NCBI GenBank assembly: GCA_029850535.1
Contig: JARCRU010000111.1
Coordinates: forward strand, 1-64,000
Direction of reading: 5' to 3'
DNA length: 64,000 nucleotides
Origin: Actinomycetota bacterium
GTDB taxonomy: Bacteria > Actinomycetota > Acidimicrobiia > Acidimicrobiales > RAAP-2
In this document: positions 27,696-36,672 of the stretch, piece by piece
Position numbering within the stretch: position 1 is the stretch's first letter
Layout of the letters: each line of letters opens with the position of its first letter
Made by a program: the position numbers and the translations under genes
The notes under the pieces: model-generated
What the model was told of the DNA's origin: nothing
Databases searched by the model: none
The model's input: only the letters and a program-made list of their open reading frames with translations

Positions 27696-28292
27696 ATGCC
27701 ACCCCGTCCACAGCGCACGCCGTCGGAGGTCATTATCCCTGGCGTGTTGCGCGCGGCCCTCGCGCTGATCAGCGAGCAGGGCCCCGAGGGCCTGACGGTG
27801 CGCGCGTTGGCCCGTCGCGCCGACGTCGCCCCCATGTCGATCTACAACCACTTCGGCGGCAAGAACGGTGTCCTCGACGCCATCATCGTCGACGGATTCT
27901 CCCTCCTCGCGGCGATGGCCGACACGAGTGCCCCGGACCCGCGTGACAACCTCGTCGTTGGCTCGGGTGCGTATCGCGACTTCGCCCTCGCGTACCGCGC
28001 GCACTACACGGTGATGTTCCTGCATCAATTCGTGGGTTACTCACCCAGCGCCGACACCATGTACGTCGCCGCCAAGGGCTTCGAGATACTCGCCGGTCAG
28101 GTGCAGCGGTGCGTGGACGCGGGAATGTTCGCGGGTCGCTCCAACGTCGACACGGCCCAGCAGATATGGGCGGCGGTCCACGGCTACGTGGCCCTCGAAA
28201 TCCTCGGCATCAACTTCGCCTCGGACCGCGAACGCGTCTTCTACGACTTCCTCGATGCACTGATCAACGGGCTCGACGCCGACGCGCTCTAG
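27696..28292 (+). CDS. TetR-family transcriptional repressor (WHG-type C-terminus)
   Basis: A 198-residue protein. The TetR HTH runs about residues 12-55, with GLTVRALARRADVAPMSIYNHFGGKNGVLDAI. The ligand domain contains AAVHGYVALEILGI, like the WHG subgroup. The divergent DHA2 exporter and the palindrome between them point to a drug- or metabolite-inducible efflux switch. Its stop overlaps the convergent esterase by four bases. Confidence 0.92.
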   Translation: MPPRPQRTPSEVIIPGVLRAALALISEQGPEGLTVRALARRADVAPMSIYNHFGGKNGVLDAIIVDGFSLLAAMADTSAPDPRDNLVVGSGAYRDFALAYRAHYTVMFLHQFVGYSPSADTMYVAAKGFEILAGQVQRCVDAGMFAGRSNVDTAQQIWAAVHGYVALEILGINFASDRERVFYDFLDALINGLDADAL

Positions 28293-29215
28293 GCGCTGGC
28301 CACGTACTGGCGCAGATGAGTGGCCACGTCGTCGACGATGTCCAACGCGTCAGGAATGACGTGACCCATGCGCAAGAAGCCGTGCAGCATGCCCTCGGCT
28401 TCGAGAATCTCCACGCGGACCCCGAAGTGTTCGAGTAGCCCGGCGTAGGCGATCGCCTCGTCGCGCAACGGATCGCACTCGGCGACGACCACGATGGCCG
28501 CGGGGGCGCCCGTCAGATCATTGGCGAACAGGGGCGTCACGCGAGGGTCCGTGTGATCGGTCCAGTCGCCGAGATACTGCTGATAGTCGTAGCGCAAGTG
28601 ATCGATCTCGAGGATGTAGCCGCTCGCGTAGCGGTGCGAGGAATCCGTCATCACCTCGGGCCCGAGGGTGGGATACATCAGCACCTGGCCGGCGAGCTGG
28701 AGGTCGTGGCGAGTGGTGGCCGCGGCGACCGCGACGAGCGACGCCCCCGCGGAGTCACCCATGGCGATGAGCTTGGTCCCCTCGGCGGCGAACTCCCCCA
28801 CGTGCGCGCTCACGTAGCGCAGTGCCTCCACGGCGTCATCGACAGCGGCCGGAAAGGGGTGCTCGGGGGCGAGCCGGTAGTCCACCGCGAGGAAGCGCAT
28901 CGAAGTGTCCCGGGCCAGACGCCGACAGAGCGCCTCATGGGTGTCGAGGTCGCCGAAGACGAAGGACCCACCGTGCAAGTACACCACCAGGGCGTCACCG
29001 TGCTCCGCGAGCGGAACGAAGAGTCGATAACGAAGATCTCGCCCGTCGAGTGCGAGGACGCCGTCACGCACGTCGGCCATCTCTTCGAGGGGGCCACGTT
29101 GGCGCAGCGCGCGTTCACGGTACTCCTCGCGACGCGCGATCGTCGACAGTGAGGAGGGATGCGCCACGGACTCCGGCAATGTCCTCAGGTATCTCTCGTA
29201 GTCGGGATGAATCAT
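28289..29215 (-). CDS. Alpha/beta-hydrolase esterase of the hormone-sensitive-lipase family
   Basis: A 308-residue serine hydrolase. HGGSF (oxyanion hole) is near residue 80, nucleophile GDSAGAS near 153, catalytic Asp probably in AECDPLRDEAIAYA near 250, and His in MLHGF near 280. Such enzymes cleave short acyl esters. No signal peptide is seen, so it is cytoplasmic. ATG start; convergent with tetR. Confidence 0.92.
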   Translation of the reverse strand: MIHPDYERYLRTLPESVAHPSSLSTIARREEYRERALRQRGPLEEMADVRDGVLALDGRDLRYRLFVPLAEHGDALVVYLHGGSFVFGDLDTHEALCRRLARDTSMRFLAVDYRLAPEHPFPAAVDDAVEALRYVSAHVGEFAAEGTKLIAMGDSAGASLVAVAAATTRHDLQLAGQVLMYPTLGPEVMTDSSHRYASGYILEIDHLRYDYQQYLGDWTDHTDPRVTPLFANDLTGAPAAIVVVAECDPLRDEAIAYAGLLEHFGVRVEILEAEGMLHGFLRMGHVIPDALDIVDDVATHLRQYVASA

Positions 29216-29289
29216 CTGACCGCCTCGCTAGAGCGCCAGCCTAGACAAAATCCCGTGAGCCAGCGCGACTCTGGTCGTCGTCACGCGCC

Positions 29290-30054
29290 CTAGAGCACCT
29301 TCGAGAGGAAGCTCCGCAGCCGCTCGGTTCGAGGATTGCCCAACACCTCCGCGGGGGGACCCGACTCTTCGATGACCCCCTGGTCCAAGAAGTAGACGCT
29401 GTTCGCGACCTCTCGAGCGAAACCCATCTCGTGGGTCACCACAATCATGGTCATCCCACTCTTCGCCAAGTCGCGCATGACGTCGAGGACCTCACCCACG
29501 AGCTCCGGGTCCAGGGCCGACGTCGGTTCATCGAACAGCATCAGTTTTGGTTCCATCGCCAGCGCACGAGCGATAGCCACCCGCTGCTGCTGACCACCAC
29601 TGAGTTGCACGGGGTAGGACTTTTCCTTCGCGTCGAGGCCCACGCGCTCGAGCAACTCACGCGCGCGCCGTCGAGCGGCGTCCTCGCTCACGCCCTTGAC
29701 CTTCTCTTGACCAATGGTGATGTTCTCGAGCACCGTCAGGTGCTGAAACAGGTTGAAGCGTTGGAACACCATGCCGATATTCGCGCGTTGATTACAGATC
29801 TGTTTCGGGCTACGTTCGTAGAGTTTGTCGTGACGCAGCTCGTACCCCACGAGTTCACCCTCGACGCGCAAAACGCCCGAATCGTGCTGCTCGAGGTGAT
29901 TGATGCAGCGCAGGAAGGTCGACTTGCCCGATCCCGAGGGTCCGATGAGACACGTCACCTCACCTCGCTGCACCGTCAGGTCCAGCCCCTTCAGGACCTG
30001 GAGGGCCCCGTAGGACTTGGCGACGCCCTTCGCTTCGACCATGGGCGCGTTCAT
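29290..30054 (-). CDS. Polar amino-acid ABC importer, ATPase
   Basis: A 254-residue GlnQ/HisP-type ATPase. Walker [10 protein letters not shown] is near residue 36, Q-loop MVFQRFNLF near 95, signature [15 protein letters not shown] near 148, Walker [15 protein letters not shown] near 170, and H-loop [12 protein letters not shown] 30054 overlaps the permease stop as ATGA; the longer open frame lies inside the permease gene. It powers the importer formed with the two genes upstream. Confidence 0.95.
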   Translation of the reverse strand: MNAPMVEAKGVAKSYGALQVLKGLDLTVQRGEVTCLIGPSGSGKSTFLRCINHLEQHDSGVLRVEGELVGYELRHDKLYERSPKQICNQRANIGMVFQRFNLFQHLTVLENITIGQEKVKGVSEDAARRRARELLERVGLDAKEKSYPVQLSGGQQQRVAIARALAMEPKLMLFDEPTSALDPELVGEVLDVMRDLAKSGMTMIVVTHEMGFAREVANSVYFLDQGVIEESGPPAEVLGNPRTERLRSFLSKVL

Positions 30055-31064
30055 CGCGTCACCGCATCTCTCGCTCGCACCCGCATCGCGACACCACGAA
30101 GATCGCGGCGCAAGCGCTGGATCGGCGTCGGGGGTTGAGTGCGCAGCGATCCGCGCGCGTAGTGTCGTTCGACGTAGAACTGCCCGATCGACATCAATGT
30201 GGTGGCGAACAAGTACCACAGACTCGCCACGATCAACAGCGGAACGGTGTCGAAGTTAGCTGCCGCAATCGCCTGCGTGGCCCCCGTCAACTCCATGACG
30301 CCGATCGCCGAGGCCAGTGAACTCGTCTTGAGCATCGAGATCACTTCGTTGCCGGTGGGAGGGATGATGACGCGCATGGCCTGAGGAAGAATCACGAGGC
30401 GCATGGTCTGCGCCGGGGTCATCCCGATCGACGTCGCGGCTTCGATCTGGCCCTCGTCCACCGAGATGAGCCCCGCTCGGGCGATCTCGGAGAAGTAGGC
30501 CGCCTCGTTGAGTCCGAGACCGATGATGGCGGCGTTCATGGCGCCCAGGAGCCTCACCGAATTGATGTGCGCGAACGTGACGGGCAAGAAGGGCAGACCC
30601 AGCGTCAGGTGCGGGTAGGGGATGGAAATCGCGAACCAGAAGAACAACTGGATCAACACCGGCGTCCCACGAAAGAACCACGTGTAGGACCACGCGATCC
30701 CCGACAAGAGTCGGCTGTGCGACAGCCTCATGATGGCCACGACGAGGCCGAGTGAGATACCGATGACCATCGCCCAGAAAGTGATCTGCAGCGTCAGCCA
30801 CACGCCCTTGAGGACCAGCGGATCGAACAGGTACCGTCCCACGGTATTCCAGCTGTATCGCCAGACCAACGCCGGCTGACAGACCTTCTTACCGTGGCTC
30901 AGGTGGCACACCGTCTGACCCGTGGGGTCGGGCACCTTCGAGATCAGCGTATGGACGATCATCGCCACGACGACCAGCGTCACGGCAATGCCCGCCCAGC
31001 GTCCGTAGTGCCGTAGCGGTACTACTTCAGGGCTCGTCTCGCTCTCCGATTCCGTCGAGCTCAT
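30051..31064 (-). CDS. Polar amino-acid ABC importer, permease
   Basis: A 337-residue HisM/GlnP-type permease. An N-terminal helix near 25-43 is followed by a periplasm-side loop with two Cys, then the transport domain with [17 protein letters not shown] and the EAA loop [23 protein letters not shown], which contacts the ATPase. The segment between the first helix and the core, and the long basic tail (residues 300-337), are unusual in length for the family. A single permease implies a homodimeric channel. Confidence 0.93.
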   Translation of the reverse strand: MSSTESESETSPEVVPLRHYGRWAGIAVTLVVVAMIVHTLISKVPDPTGQTVCHLSHGKKVCQPALVWRYSWNTVGRYLFDPLVLKGVWLTLQITFWAMVIGISLGLVVAIMRLSHSRLLSGIAWSYTWFFRGTPVLIQLFFWFAISIPYPHLTLGLPFLPVTFAHINSVRLLGAMNAAIIGLGLNEAAYFSEIARAGLISVDEGQIEAATSIGMTPAQTMRLVILPQAMRVIIPPTGNEVISMLKTSSLASAIGVMELTGATQAIAAANFDTVPLLIVASLWYLFATTLMSIGQFYVERHYARGSLRTQPPTPIQRLRRDLRGVAMRVRARDAVTR

Positions 31065-31083
31065 GCGACGAAGAAGTGTGTCG

Positions 31084-31965
31084 TTACGACTTCGCGCCGT
31101 TGAGCGTCATCGCGGCGGCCGAGACTGCGCCACCGGTCACGCCCCACTTCTTGAGAATGGCGGCGTAGGTTCCATTGGCCACCATTGTCTTGAAGCCCGC
31201 TTGAATCGCCTTGGCCAACTTCAGCCCATTCGGCGTCTTGGCGGTGGCGATTCCGTAGGGGAACACGTTGATGGGCTGACCCGTCAACTTGAACTGGCCC
31301 TTCGAGATGGACACCACGTAACTGGCGACCTGGCTGTCGAGGAATCCGAACTGCGCGTGGCCCGAACTGACCGCCAGGTTCGCGGTGTTCTGGTTCGCGA
31401 ATGACTCCACCGTGACCTTCTTGCCACCGGTGCACTTCACCGCCGACGCATCGGTCAGTTCCGAGGTCCCCGCTTCGACCGCGACCGTGGTGCCACAGAA
31501 GCTGTGCAGATTCTTGAACACGTACTTAGAGTTGCGCGTCACGTACACACCCTCACCGGCTTTGAAGTAGTCAACGAAGTTGACGGACTTCTCGCGCGAC
31601 TTCTCGTCAGTGAAGGACGAGTTACCGATCTGGTAGCGCCCACCCGTGATACCACCGAGGATGGTCGAGAAGGTGACGTTGTTCTCCTGGTACTTCACGC
31701 CCAGAGTGGCCGCGAGAGCCTTCATCAAGTCGAGGTCAAATCCCACGATCGTTGAACCCTTGAGGTACTCGTCGGGTGGGTAGGAGGCGTCCGTCGCGAC
31801 CTGTAGTGTCGTGTTCTTGTAGGCGGCGGGAACGAGCGCGGCGTCCTTGGCGTTATACACGCCGGACGTGGAACTGGCTCCCGCAGTCGTCACCATCGTC
31901 GAGGCCAGCAATGAAGCGGCCCCCATGACGACGAGCGTCGAACGCAAACGGGTGAATCGCTTCAT
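31084..31965 (-). CDS. Polar amino-acid ABC importer, substrate-binding protein
   Basis: A 293-residue family 3 solute-binding protein. A Sec signal peptide covers about residues 1-31 (basic start, hydrophobic core, TTAGASS). The ligand-binding lobes include LQVATDASYPPDEYL, TIVGFDLDLMKALAA and GGRYQIGNSSFTDEKSREKSVNFV. No lipobox Cys is present, which is unusual for a monoderm. GGGGAG lies seven bases before the ATG. The ligand is probably a polar amino acid; the exact one is unknown. Confidence 0.92.
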   Translation of the reverse strand: MKRFTRLRSTLVVMGAASLLASTMVTTAGASSTSGVYNAKDAALVPAAYKNTTLQVATDASYPPDEYLKGSTIVGFDLDLMKALAATLGVKYQENNVTFSTILGGITGGRYQIGNSSFTDEKSREKSVNFVDYFKAGEGVYVTRNSKYVFKNLHSFCGTTVAVEAGTSELTDASAVKCTGGKKVTVESFANQNTANLAVSSGHAQFGFLDSQVASYVVSISKGQFKLTGQPINVFPYGIATAKTPNGLKLAKAIQAGFKTMVANGTYAAILKKWGVTGGAVSAAAMTLNGAKS

Positions 31966-31998
31966 GAGGTCTCCCCTAACTTCAATGTGGTCACTGCA

Positions 31999-32030
31999 AC
32001 TTCACAACGGCACTACTTCACAACGGCACT
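31999..32030. repeat. Perfect 16-bp tandem duplication
   Basis: ACTTCACAACGGCACT occurs twice head to tail, just past the 3' end of tRNA-Gly and upstream of the binding-protein gene. It looks like a recent slippage duplication. It lies where the importer promoter is expected, so it could alter spacing there. Confidence 0.85.
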
Positions 32031-32039
32031 ACAAACTGG

Positions 32040-32112
32040 AGCGGACGACCGGGCTCGAACCGGCGACCTCGACCTTGGCAAGGTCGCGCTCTACCAACTG
32101 AGCTACGTCCGC
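32040..32112 (-). tRNA. tRNA-Gly (anticodon GCC)
   Basis: On the minus strand the 73-base sequence folds as a standard cloverleaf. The acceptor stem GCGGACG pairs with CGTCCGC, the D-loop holds AGCTCAGTTGGTAGAGC, the anticodon loop is CTTGCCAA within stem CGACC/GGTCG, and the T-arm is CCGGTTCGAGCCCGG. The discriminator is T and CCA is not encoded. Confidence 0.96.
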
Positions 32113-32191
32113 GTGGTGACCCAGTGTAGCCGATGCACTGAGGACGTCCAATCATCCGTCATCAATAATTAACCAGAAATTTCGTCGTCAT

Positions 32192-32623
32192 CTATCGCCC
32201 CGTACTGCCGAAACCGCCGGCCCCACGATCCGTGTCGGGCAATTCCGCCACTTCCACGTATTCGGTAGCCGGAGTGGCCAGGACCACCAATTGCGCGATG
32301 CGATCTCCCACCTTGACCTCGTAACTCTGGTCGCGATCGAGGTTGACGAGCGCGACCTTCACCTCCCCGCGATACCCCGCGTCGATGAGTCCGGGCGCGT
32401 TCGCACACGTGACGCCGAATCGTGAGGCGAGCCCGCTGCGGGGCAGGACGAAGCCGGCGTACCCCTCGGGAATGGCGATACTAAGTCCCGTGGCAACCAT
32501 CGCCCGCGCCCCGGGCGCCAGCAGGCACGTCTCGACCGCCACGAGATCACCCCCCGCATCGCCCGGATGGTGTGGCGCCGGGATCACCGCGTCGGGGTGA
32601 AGACGTCGAATCTGAATCTGCAT
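32192..32623 (-). CDS. dut: dUTP diphosphatase (dUTPase)
   Basis: A 143-residue trimeric dUTPase that hydrolyses dUTP to dUMP, keeping uracil out of DNA. Motifs in order: DAGGDL, PRSGLASRFGV, NAPGLIDAGYRGEVKVALVN, GDRIAQLVV and the C-terminal arm RGAGGFGSTGR. All five conserved motifs are present. ATG 32623 starts the family match; the upstream open frame adds Ser/Ala-rich sequence without homology. It is divergent from orn. Confidence 0.96.
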   Translation of the reverse strand: MQIQIRRLHPDAVIPAPHHPGDAGGDLVAVETCLLAPGARAMVATGLSIAIPEGYAGFVLPRSGLASRFGVTCANAPGLIDAGYRGEVKVALVNLDRDQSYEVKVGDRIAQLVVLATPATEYVEVAELPDTDRGAGGFGSTGR

Positions 32624-32676
32624 GGTCGGCACCCTAGCCCTCGGTGCGGAGGTGGCGGCTTCGCTAGTCTCACTAG

Positions 32677-33234
32677 ATGCTCGCATGGATGGACTTAGAA
32701 ATGACGGGTCTCGAACCCCGTCGTCACGTCATTGTCGAAATTGCCACCATCATCACCGATGACGACCTGCGGGTCATCGCCGAAGGTCCCGACCTGGTGA
32801 TCCACGCCACGCCCGAACAGTTGTCCGAGATGGGTGACTTCGTGACCGAGATGCACACGAAGTCCGGACTGTTGTCGGCGATCCGCACCTCGACGGTCAA
32901 TGTGCGCGACGCTGAAATGGCCACGCTGGCTTTTATGAAATCCCACGTCCCCGAGGCTCGTAGTGTGCCGCTCTGCGGCAACTCCATCGGAACGGATCGG
33001 CGTTTTCTCGAAGAATACATGCCCGAACTCGAGCACTTCTTTCACTACCGCAACGTCGACGTCTCCACGATCAAGGAGCTCGCGCGACGTTGGCACCCCG
33101 ACGTGCTCGACGCGCAGCCCGACAAGACCACGACGCACCGTGCCCTTGACGACATCAAGGAGTCGATCGCCGAACTGGTGCACTACCGTTCGACCCTATT
33201 TCCACCCCGCGACGCTGGAGTAACGTCGGACTGA
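32677..33234 (+). CDS. orn: Oligoribonuclease
   Basis: A 185-residue DEDDh 3'-5' exonuclease that degrades two- to five-base RNAs, including pGpG from cyclic-di-GMP turnover. WMDLEMTGLEP carries the first Asp and Glu; GNSIGTDRRFLEEYMPELE and THRALDDIKESI carry the rest of the site. A GGDEF-EAL protein lies 3.4 kb away, so a functional link with pGpG is plausible but not shown. Its last base overlaps the next start (TGATG). Confidence 0.95.
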   Translation: MLAWMDLEMTGLEPRRHVIVEIATIITDDDLRVIAEGPDLVIHATPEQLSEMGDFVTEMHTKSGLLSAIRTSTVNVRDAEMATLAFMKSHVPEARSVPLCGNSIGTDRRFLEEYMPELEHFFHYRNVDVSTIKELARRWHPDVLDAQPDKTTTHRALDDIKESIAELVHYRSTLFPPRDAGVTSD

Positions 33235-34979
33235 TGTCGCCGGTCGCACGCCCCCTGAACGAGGTCTGCGCACAACTCACCTCGCCGGGGCAACCCTACG
33301 AGACGGAAGTTGTCGATGTCCGGGGCGTGAGCTTCACCTCCTGGAAGCACGCACCCGCGAATCTCGTCGAAATTCTCGAGCAATCTTCACGCTTCGGTTC
33401 GCGAGAGTTCATCGTGCACGAGGGCCAGCGGGTCACCTACGCCGAGCATTACGCTCAGGCCGCCACGATGGCGCGTCGCCTGATCGAACACGGTGTCACG
33501 CCGGGCGATCGAGTGGCCCTGGCCGCGCGCAATCTCCCCCAGGGCATCGTCACCTTCTGGGGAGCCCTCGCCGCGGGTGCCGTCATCGCCCCCCTCAACG
33601 CGTGGTGGACCAGCGAAGAATTGGCGTACGGCCTCAACGATTCCGAAGCCACCATCCTCGTCCTCGACGAGGAGCGCCTCGCACGGCTTCGCAAGCAATT
33701 CAACCACCTCGAACACCTGCGTCACATCGTGGTCATCAGTGACGATCCCGCGCACGGCGCCGACCTCGGCAAACCCCACGACATCATCTCCTTACACGGG
33801 TACGGCGACTTCCTCGGCAGCGTCGACCCGCGCTCGACGCTGCCCCCGGTCAATCTCGGGCCCGACGATGACGCGACCGTCTTCTACACCGCGGGCACCA
33901 CGTCCAAACCCAAGGGGGCCGTCGCCACTCACCGGAATTCAGTGGTGAGCGTCATGTCGCTCGGATTCGCCAATGAGTGCCGCGACCTCGCCGCCGGGGT
34001 CGACCACCACGGCGCGCGCGAAATCACCCTGCTCAACATTCCGCTCTTCCACGTCACGGGGGCCCTGGCGGGACTCGTCGCGAACACCGCCACCGGGGGA
34101 ACCCTGCTCACCATGCGCCACTTCGACGCGGGTCGCGCCCTCGCCCTGATAGAACGCGAACGCGCCACCACCATTGGCGGCGTGCCCACCATCGTCCAGC
34201 AACTCCTCGCGCACCCCGACTTCACGAAGTTCGACCTCTCGAGCGTGCGTTCGGTGGCCTACGGGGGTGCTCCCGTGCCCGAGAACCTCCCCGCGCGCAT
34301 CCGGGGCGCCCTGCCGCGCGCCATCGCCTCCAATGGCTACGGTCTCACGGAAACGTCCGCGCTCGTCGCCCAGATCAGCGGACAACAGTATTTGGATCAC
34401 CCCACGAGCTGCGGGCTCGCCGTGCCGGTCTGTGAAATCGCCATCGTCCCCGAGTCCTTCGACGGCACCGAGCCCACCGTCGAATGTCGCTGCGCGAGTA
34501 ACGAGGCGGGCGAACTCTGGGTCAAGGGACCCCACGTGGTGCGCGGGTACTGGCACAAACCTCAGGCGACGTCGCAATGCTTCTCACACGGATGGGTGCG
34601 CACCGGCGACATTGCGCGCATCGACGAAGAAGGGCTGCTCTACATCGTCGACCGTTCTAAGGACATGATCATTCACCGCGGCGAGAACGTCTACCCGTCG
34701 GTGGTGGAGGCCGAGATCCTCGAACACCCGGCGGTGGCGGAGTGCGCCGTGATCGGCTTGCCCGATGAGGACGACGGCGAGGAGGTCGTGGCGGTCATTG
34801 TCCTGCGCGAGGCGGGCCTCATCGACATGGCCGACATCGCGGCGTTCGTGAGGCCGCGCGTGGCGAGCTTTGAGATGCCCTCGCGCTTCTACCTGCGCCC
34901 CTTCGCCCTGCCACGCAATGCTCAACTCAAAGTCCTCAAACGTGAACTACGCGAAGCTCTCGCCCACGAGAGTTTCTGA
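33234..34979 (+). CDS. Acyl-CoA synthetase (class I adenylate-forming)
   Basis: A 581-residue AMP-binding enzyme. The phosphate loop reads YTAGTTSKPKGAVATH near 220. NGYGLTETSA lies near 370, GWVRTGDIARIDEEGLLYIVDRSKDMI near 455, and ENVYPSVVEAEI near 483. The C-terminal catalytic Lys sits in LPRNAQLKVLKREL near 568, where family members have a TxxGK motif. It probably activates a fatty or other carboxylic acid; the chain length is not predictable. ATG 33234 overlaps the orn stop. Confidence 0.92.
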   Translation: MSPVARPLNEVCAQLTSPGQPYETEVVDVRGVSFTSWKHAPANLVEILEQSSRFGSREFIVHEGQRVTYAEHYAQAATMARRLIEHGVTPGDRVALAARNLPQGIVTFWGALAAGAVIAPLNAWWTSEELAYGLNDSEATILVLDEERLARLRKQFNHLEHLRHIVVISDDPAHGADLGKPHDIISLHGYGDFLGSVDPRSTLPPVNLGPDDDATVFYTAGTTSKPKGAVATHRNSVVSVMSLGFANECRDLAAGVDHHGAREITLLNIPLFHVTGALAGLVANTATGGTLLTMRHFDAGRALALIERERATTIGGVPTIVQQLLAHPDFTKFDLSSVRSVAYGGAPVPENLPARIRGALPRAIASNGYGLTETSALVAQISGQQYLDHPTSCGLAVPVCEIAIVPESFDGTEPTVECRCASNEAGELWVKGPHVVRGYWHKPQATSQCFSHGWVRTGDIARIDEEGLLYIVDRSKDMIIHRGENVYPSVVEAEILEHPAVAECAVIGLPDEDDGEEVVAVIVLREAGLIDMADIAAFVRPRVASFEMPSRFYLRPFALPRNAQLKVLKRELREALAHESF

Positions 34980-35000
34980 GCACTCACGCGCGCCGCACAG

Positions 35001-35045
35001 CACGACGCCCGCCGCACCGAATAACGGCGCGGCGGGCGTCGCGTG
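35001..35045. terminator. Strong GC hairpin between convergent genes
   Basis: CACGACGCCCGCCGC at 35001-35015 pairs with GCGGCGGGCGTCGCGTG at 35029-35045, with a 13-base loop and one bulge. It sits between the acyl-CoA synthetase stop and the peroxiredoxin stop, so it probably ends transcripts from both sides. No U-tract follows, as is usual for actinobacterial terminators. Confidence 0.8.
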
Positions 35046-35046
35046 A

Positions 35047-35682
35047 CTACAGGTTCGGCTGGGGCGTCATCCGCAGATACGACTTGATCTTGGTGAAACC
35101 CTTGGGGAACTTGGTCTCCGCGTCCTCGTCGCTCACGGCGTTCGAGATAATCACGTCAGCGCCGTTGGTCCAGTTGACCGGCGTGGCGACCTGGTAGCCC
35201 GCCGAGAGCTGGAGCGAATCCAGTACGCGAAGGACCTCATCGATGTTGCGACCCGTGGAGGCCGGATAGGTCAAGGTCAACTTCACCTTCTTGTCCGGTC
35301 CGATAATGAACACGCTGCGCACCGTCAGAGTGTCGTTGGCGTTGGGGTGGATCATGTCGTAGAGGTCGGCGACCTTGTGGTTCTCGTCACCGATCAATGG
35401 GAAATTGAGCTCGGCGCCCTGCGTCTCACCAATGTCGGCCTTCCACTTATTATGCGAGGCCACGTCGTCCACCGAGAGACCGATGATCTTGGTGTTTCGG
35501 GCATCGAAGTCAGCCTTGCGCTTGGCAAAACCACCCAATTCAGTGGTGCAGACTGGGGTGAAGTCGGCCGGGTGCGAGAAGAGGACTCCCCAACTGTCAC
35601 CGAGCCACTCGTGAAAATGAATGGTACCTTCGGTGGTCTCCGCGGTGAAATCCGGGGCCACGTCGCCAAGGCGAATCGCCAT
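35047..35682 (-). CDS. 1-Cys peroxiredoxin (Prx6 family)
   Basis: A 211-residue thiol peroxidase. The peroxidatic Cys lies in HPADFTPVCTTELGGFAKR near residue 46. The long C-terminal extension (about 165-211, SAGYQVATPVNWTNGADVII) is typical of the Prx6 group, and no resolving Cys is found. It reduces H2O2 and alkyl peroxides in the cytosol. ATG 35682 has AAGGAG seven bases upstream; the open frame to 36147 overlaps the divergent HAD gene and is not used. Confidence 0.95.
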   Translation of the reverse strand: MAIRLGDVAPDFTAETTEGTIHFHEWLGDSWGVLFSHPADFTPVCTTELGGFAKRKADFDARNTKIIGLSVDDVASHNKWKADIGETQGAELNFPLIGDENHKVADLYDMIHPNANDTLTVRSVFIIGPDKKVKLTLTYPASTGRNIDEVLRVLDSLQLSAGYQVATPVNWTNGADVIISNAVSDEDAETKFPKGFTKIKSYLRMTPQPNL

Positions 35683-35777
35683 GTTTGCTCCTTGTAAAAA
35701 CGAGGTCAGTCCCTCGACTGATCGTCTCAAGTCTAGTCGCCGTCGTGAATTTGTTGATATGGCGGTTCGATTGGACG

Positions 35778-35812
35778 GTGAATGTTTCACGACCGTCGCT
35801 ATCTCTGTGAAA
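35778..35812. promoter_or_regulatory. GTGAA/TTCAC inverted repeats between peroxiredoxin and HAD genes
   Basis: GTGAA-TGT-TTCAC (35778-35790) is a perfect five-base-arm inverted repeat nested in a larger GACGGT...ACCGTC symmetry. A further GTGAA half-site sits at 35807-35811. It lies in the 138-base divergent spacer, so it could control either gene. The regulator is unknown. Confidence 0.4.
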
Positions 35813-35820
35813 CTGGAGAC

Positions 35821-36510
35821 ATGCAGACATCTCCCGTCGTAGCGGCCTTCGATCTCGACGGCACCTTGACCGAGGGCGGCAGTGTCTTTCACTGGTTGCG
35901 CTTCGTCGCGGGAGATTCCACGGTCGCGCGAGCGGCGTTGCCCTTGTTGGTCCCTCTCATCGTCGGGGCAATCCGTTCGGGCTACCGGGCTGATTCGGCC
36001 AAGGAGCGACTGTTCCGCGCGGTACTCGTCGGACGCGACCTCGAGGAAGTGAGGATCGCCTCGCGTGATTTCATCCTGCACCACCTCACAGAAGAGGGTC
36101 GCCCCGACGTGATCGCCCGTCTCAACTGGCACCGAGACCAGGGGCACGACGTCGTCCTCGTCTCGGCCTCACCCCAGATCTACGTCGATATCCTCGTCGA
36201 GGAATTCAAGATCGCCGGGGGTCTCGGAACTCGTCTCGCCGTCGACACACGGGGCAAGTTGACGGGCAGCTACCTGGGTAAGAACTGCCGAGGTACCGAG
36301 AAGATGCGTCGACTCAACGAATGGATCTCCTCACGTCACTACGAGAACGAACCCGTTATCTTCGCCTACGGTAATTCGCGCGGCGACCGTCGCCTTCTCG
36401 CGGGTGCCACGCACCCCTTCGACGCCGGCAAGATGGGGCGCTGGGGGGCACTACGGGCCTATCCACGACTGGGCGAGGAAATCCGTACTCACGACGAGGA
36501 CTCAACGTGA
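35821..36510 (+). CDS. HAD-IB family hydrolase (SerB-like phosphatase)
   Basis: A 229-residue HAD protein. Motif I is AAFDLDGTLTEGG near residue 8, motif II VVLVSASPQIYVD near 110, and motif III/IV the segment EPVIFAYGNSRGDRRLL near 178. The layout matches HAD-IB proteins annotated as phosphoserine-phosphatase-like; related enzymes act on lysophosphatidate or phosphoserine. The ATG at 35821 has GGAG close upstream. It precedes the GGDEF-EAL gene by 162 bases. Confidence 0.85.
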   Translation: MQTSPVVAAFDLDGTLTEGGSVFHWLRFVAGDSTVARAALPLLVPLIVGAIRSGYRADSAKERLFRAVLVGRDLEEVRIASRDFILHHLTEEGRPDVIARLNWHRDQGHDVVLVSASPQIYVDILVEEFKIAGGLGTRLAVDTRGKLTGSYLGKNCRGTEKMRRLNEWISSRHYENEPVIFAYGNSRGDRRLLAGATHPFDAGKMGRWGALRAYPRLGEEIRTHDEDST

Positions 36511-36519
36511 CCGCACTCC

Positions 36520-36534
36520 TTGACAGGGTGTCAA
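36520..36534. promoter_or_regulatory. Perfect short palindrome upstream of the GGDEF-EAL gene
   Basis: TTGACA-GGG-TGTCAA is a six-base-arm inverted repeat ten bases after the HAD stop and about 140 before the next gene. The left arm equals a consensus -35 hexamer, so this could be an operator overlapping a promoter. No -10 at proper spacing was confirmed. Confidence 0.4.
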
Positions 36535-36672
36535 CGTGAGCGAGCGAACCGGTAGCGACGACGCGAGAGTGCGCGAATCTCAATATTGAAACAACGACGT
36601 CACCGATTACAGCCAACTAGTCCAAAAGGCGCACTTTCATCGGTACTGTTTGCGCTGAAAGGTGGTAAGGGC

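Noticed and set aside
36511-36672. Cyclic-di-GMP riboswitch before the GGDEF-EAL gene
   Set aside because: The GEMM core sequence and its paired stems were not found; only a short palindrome is present.
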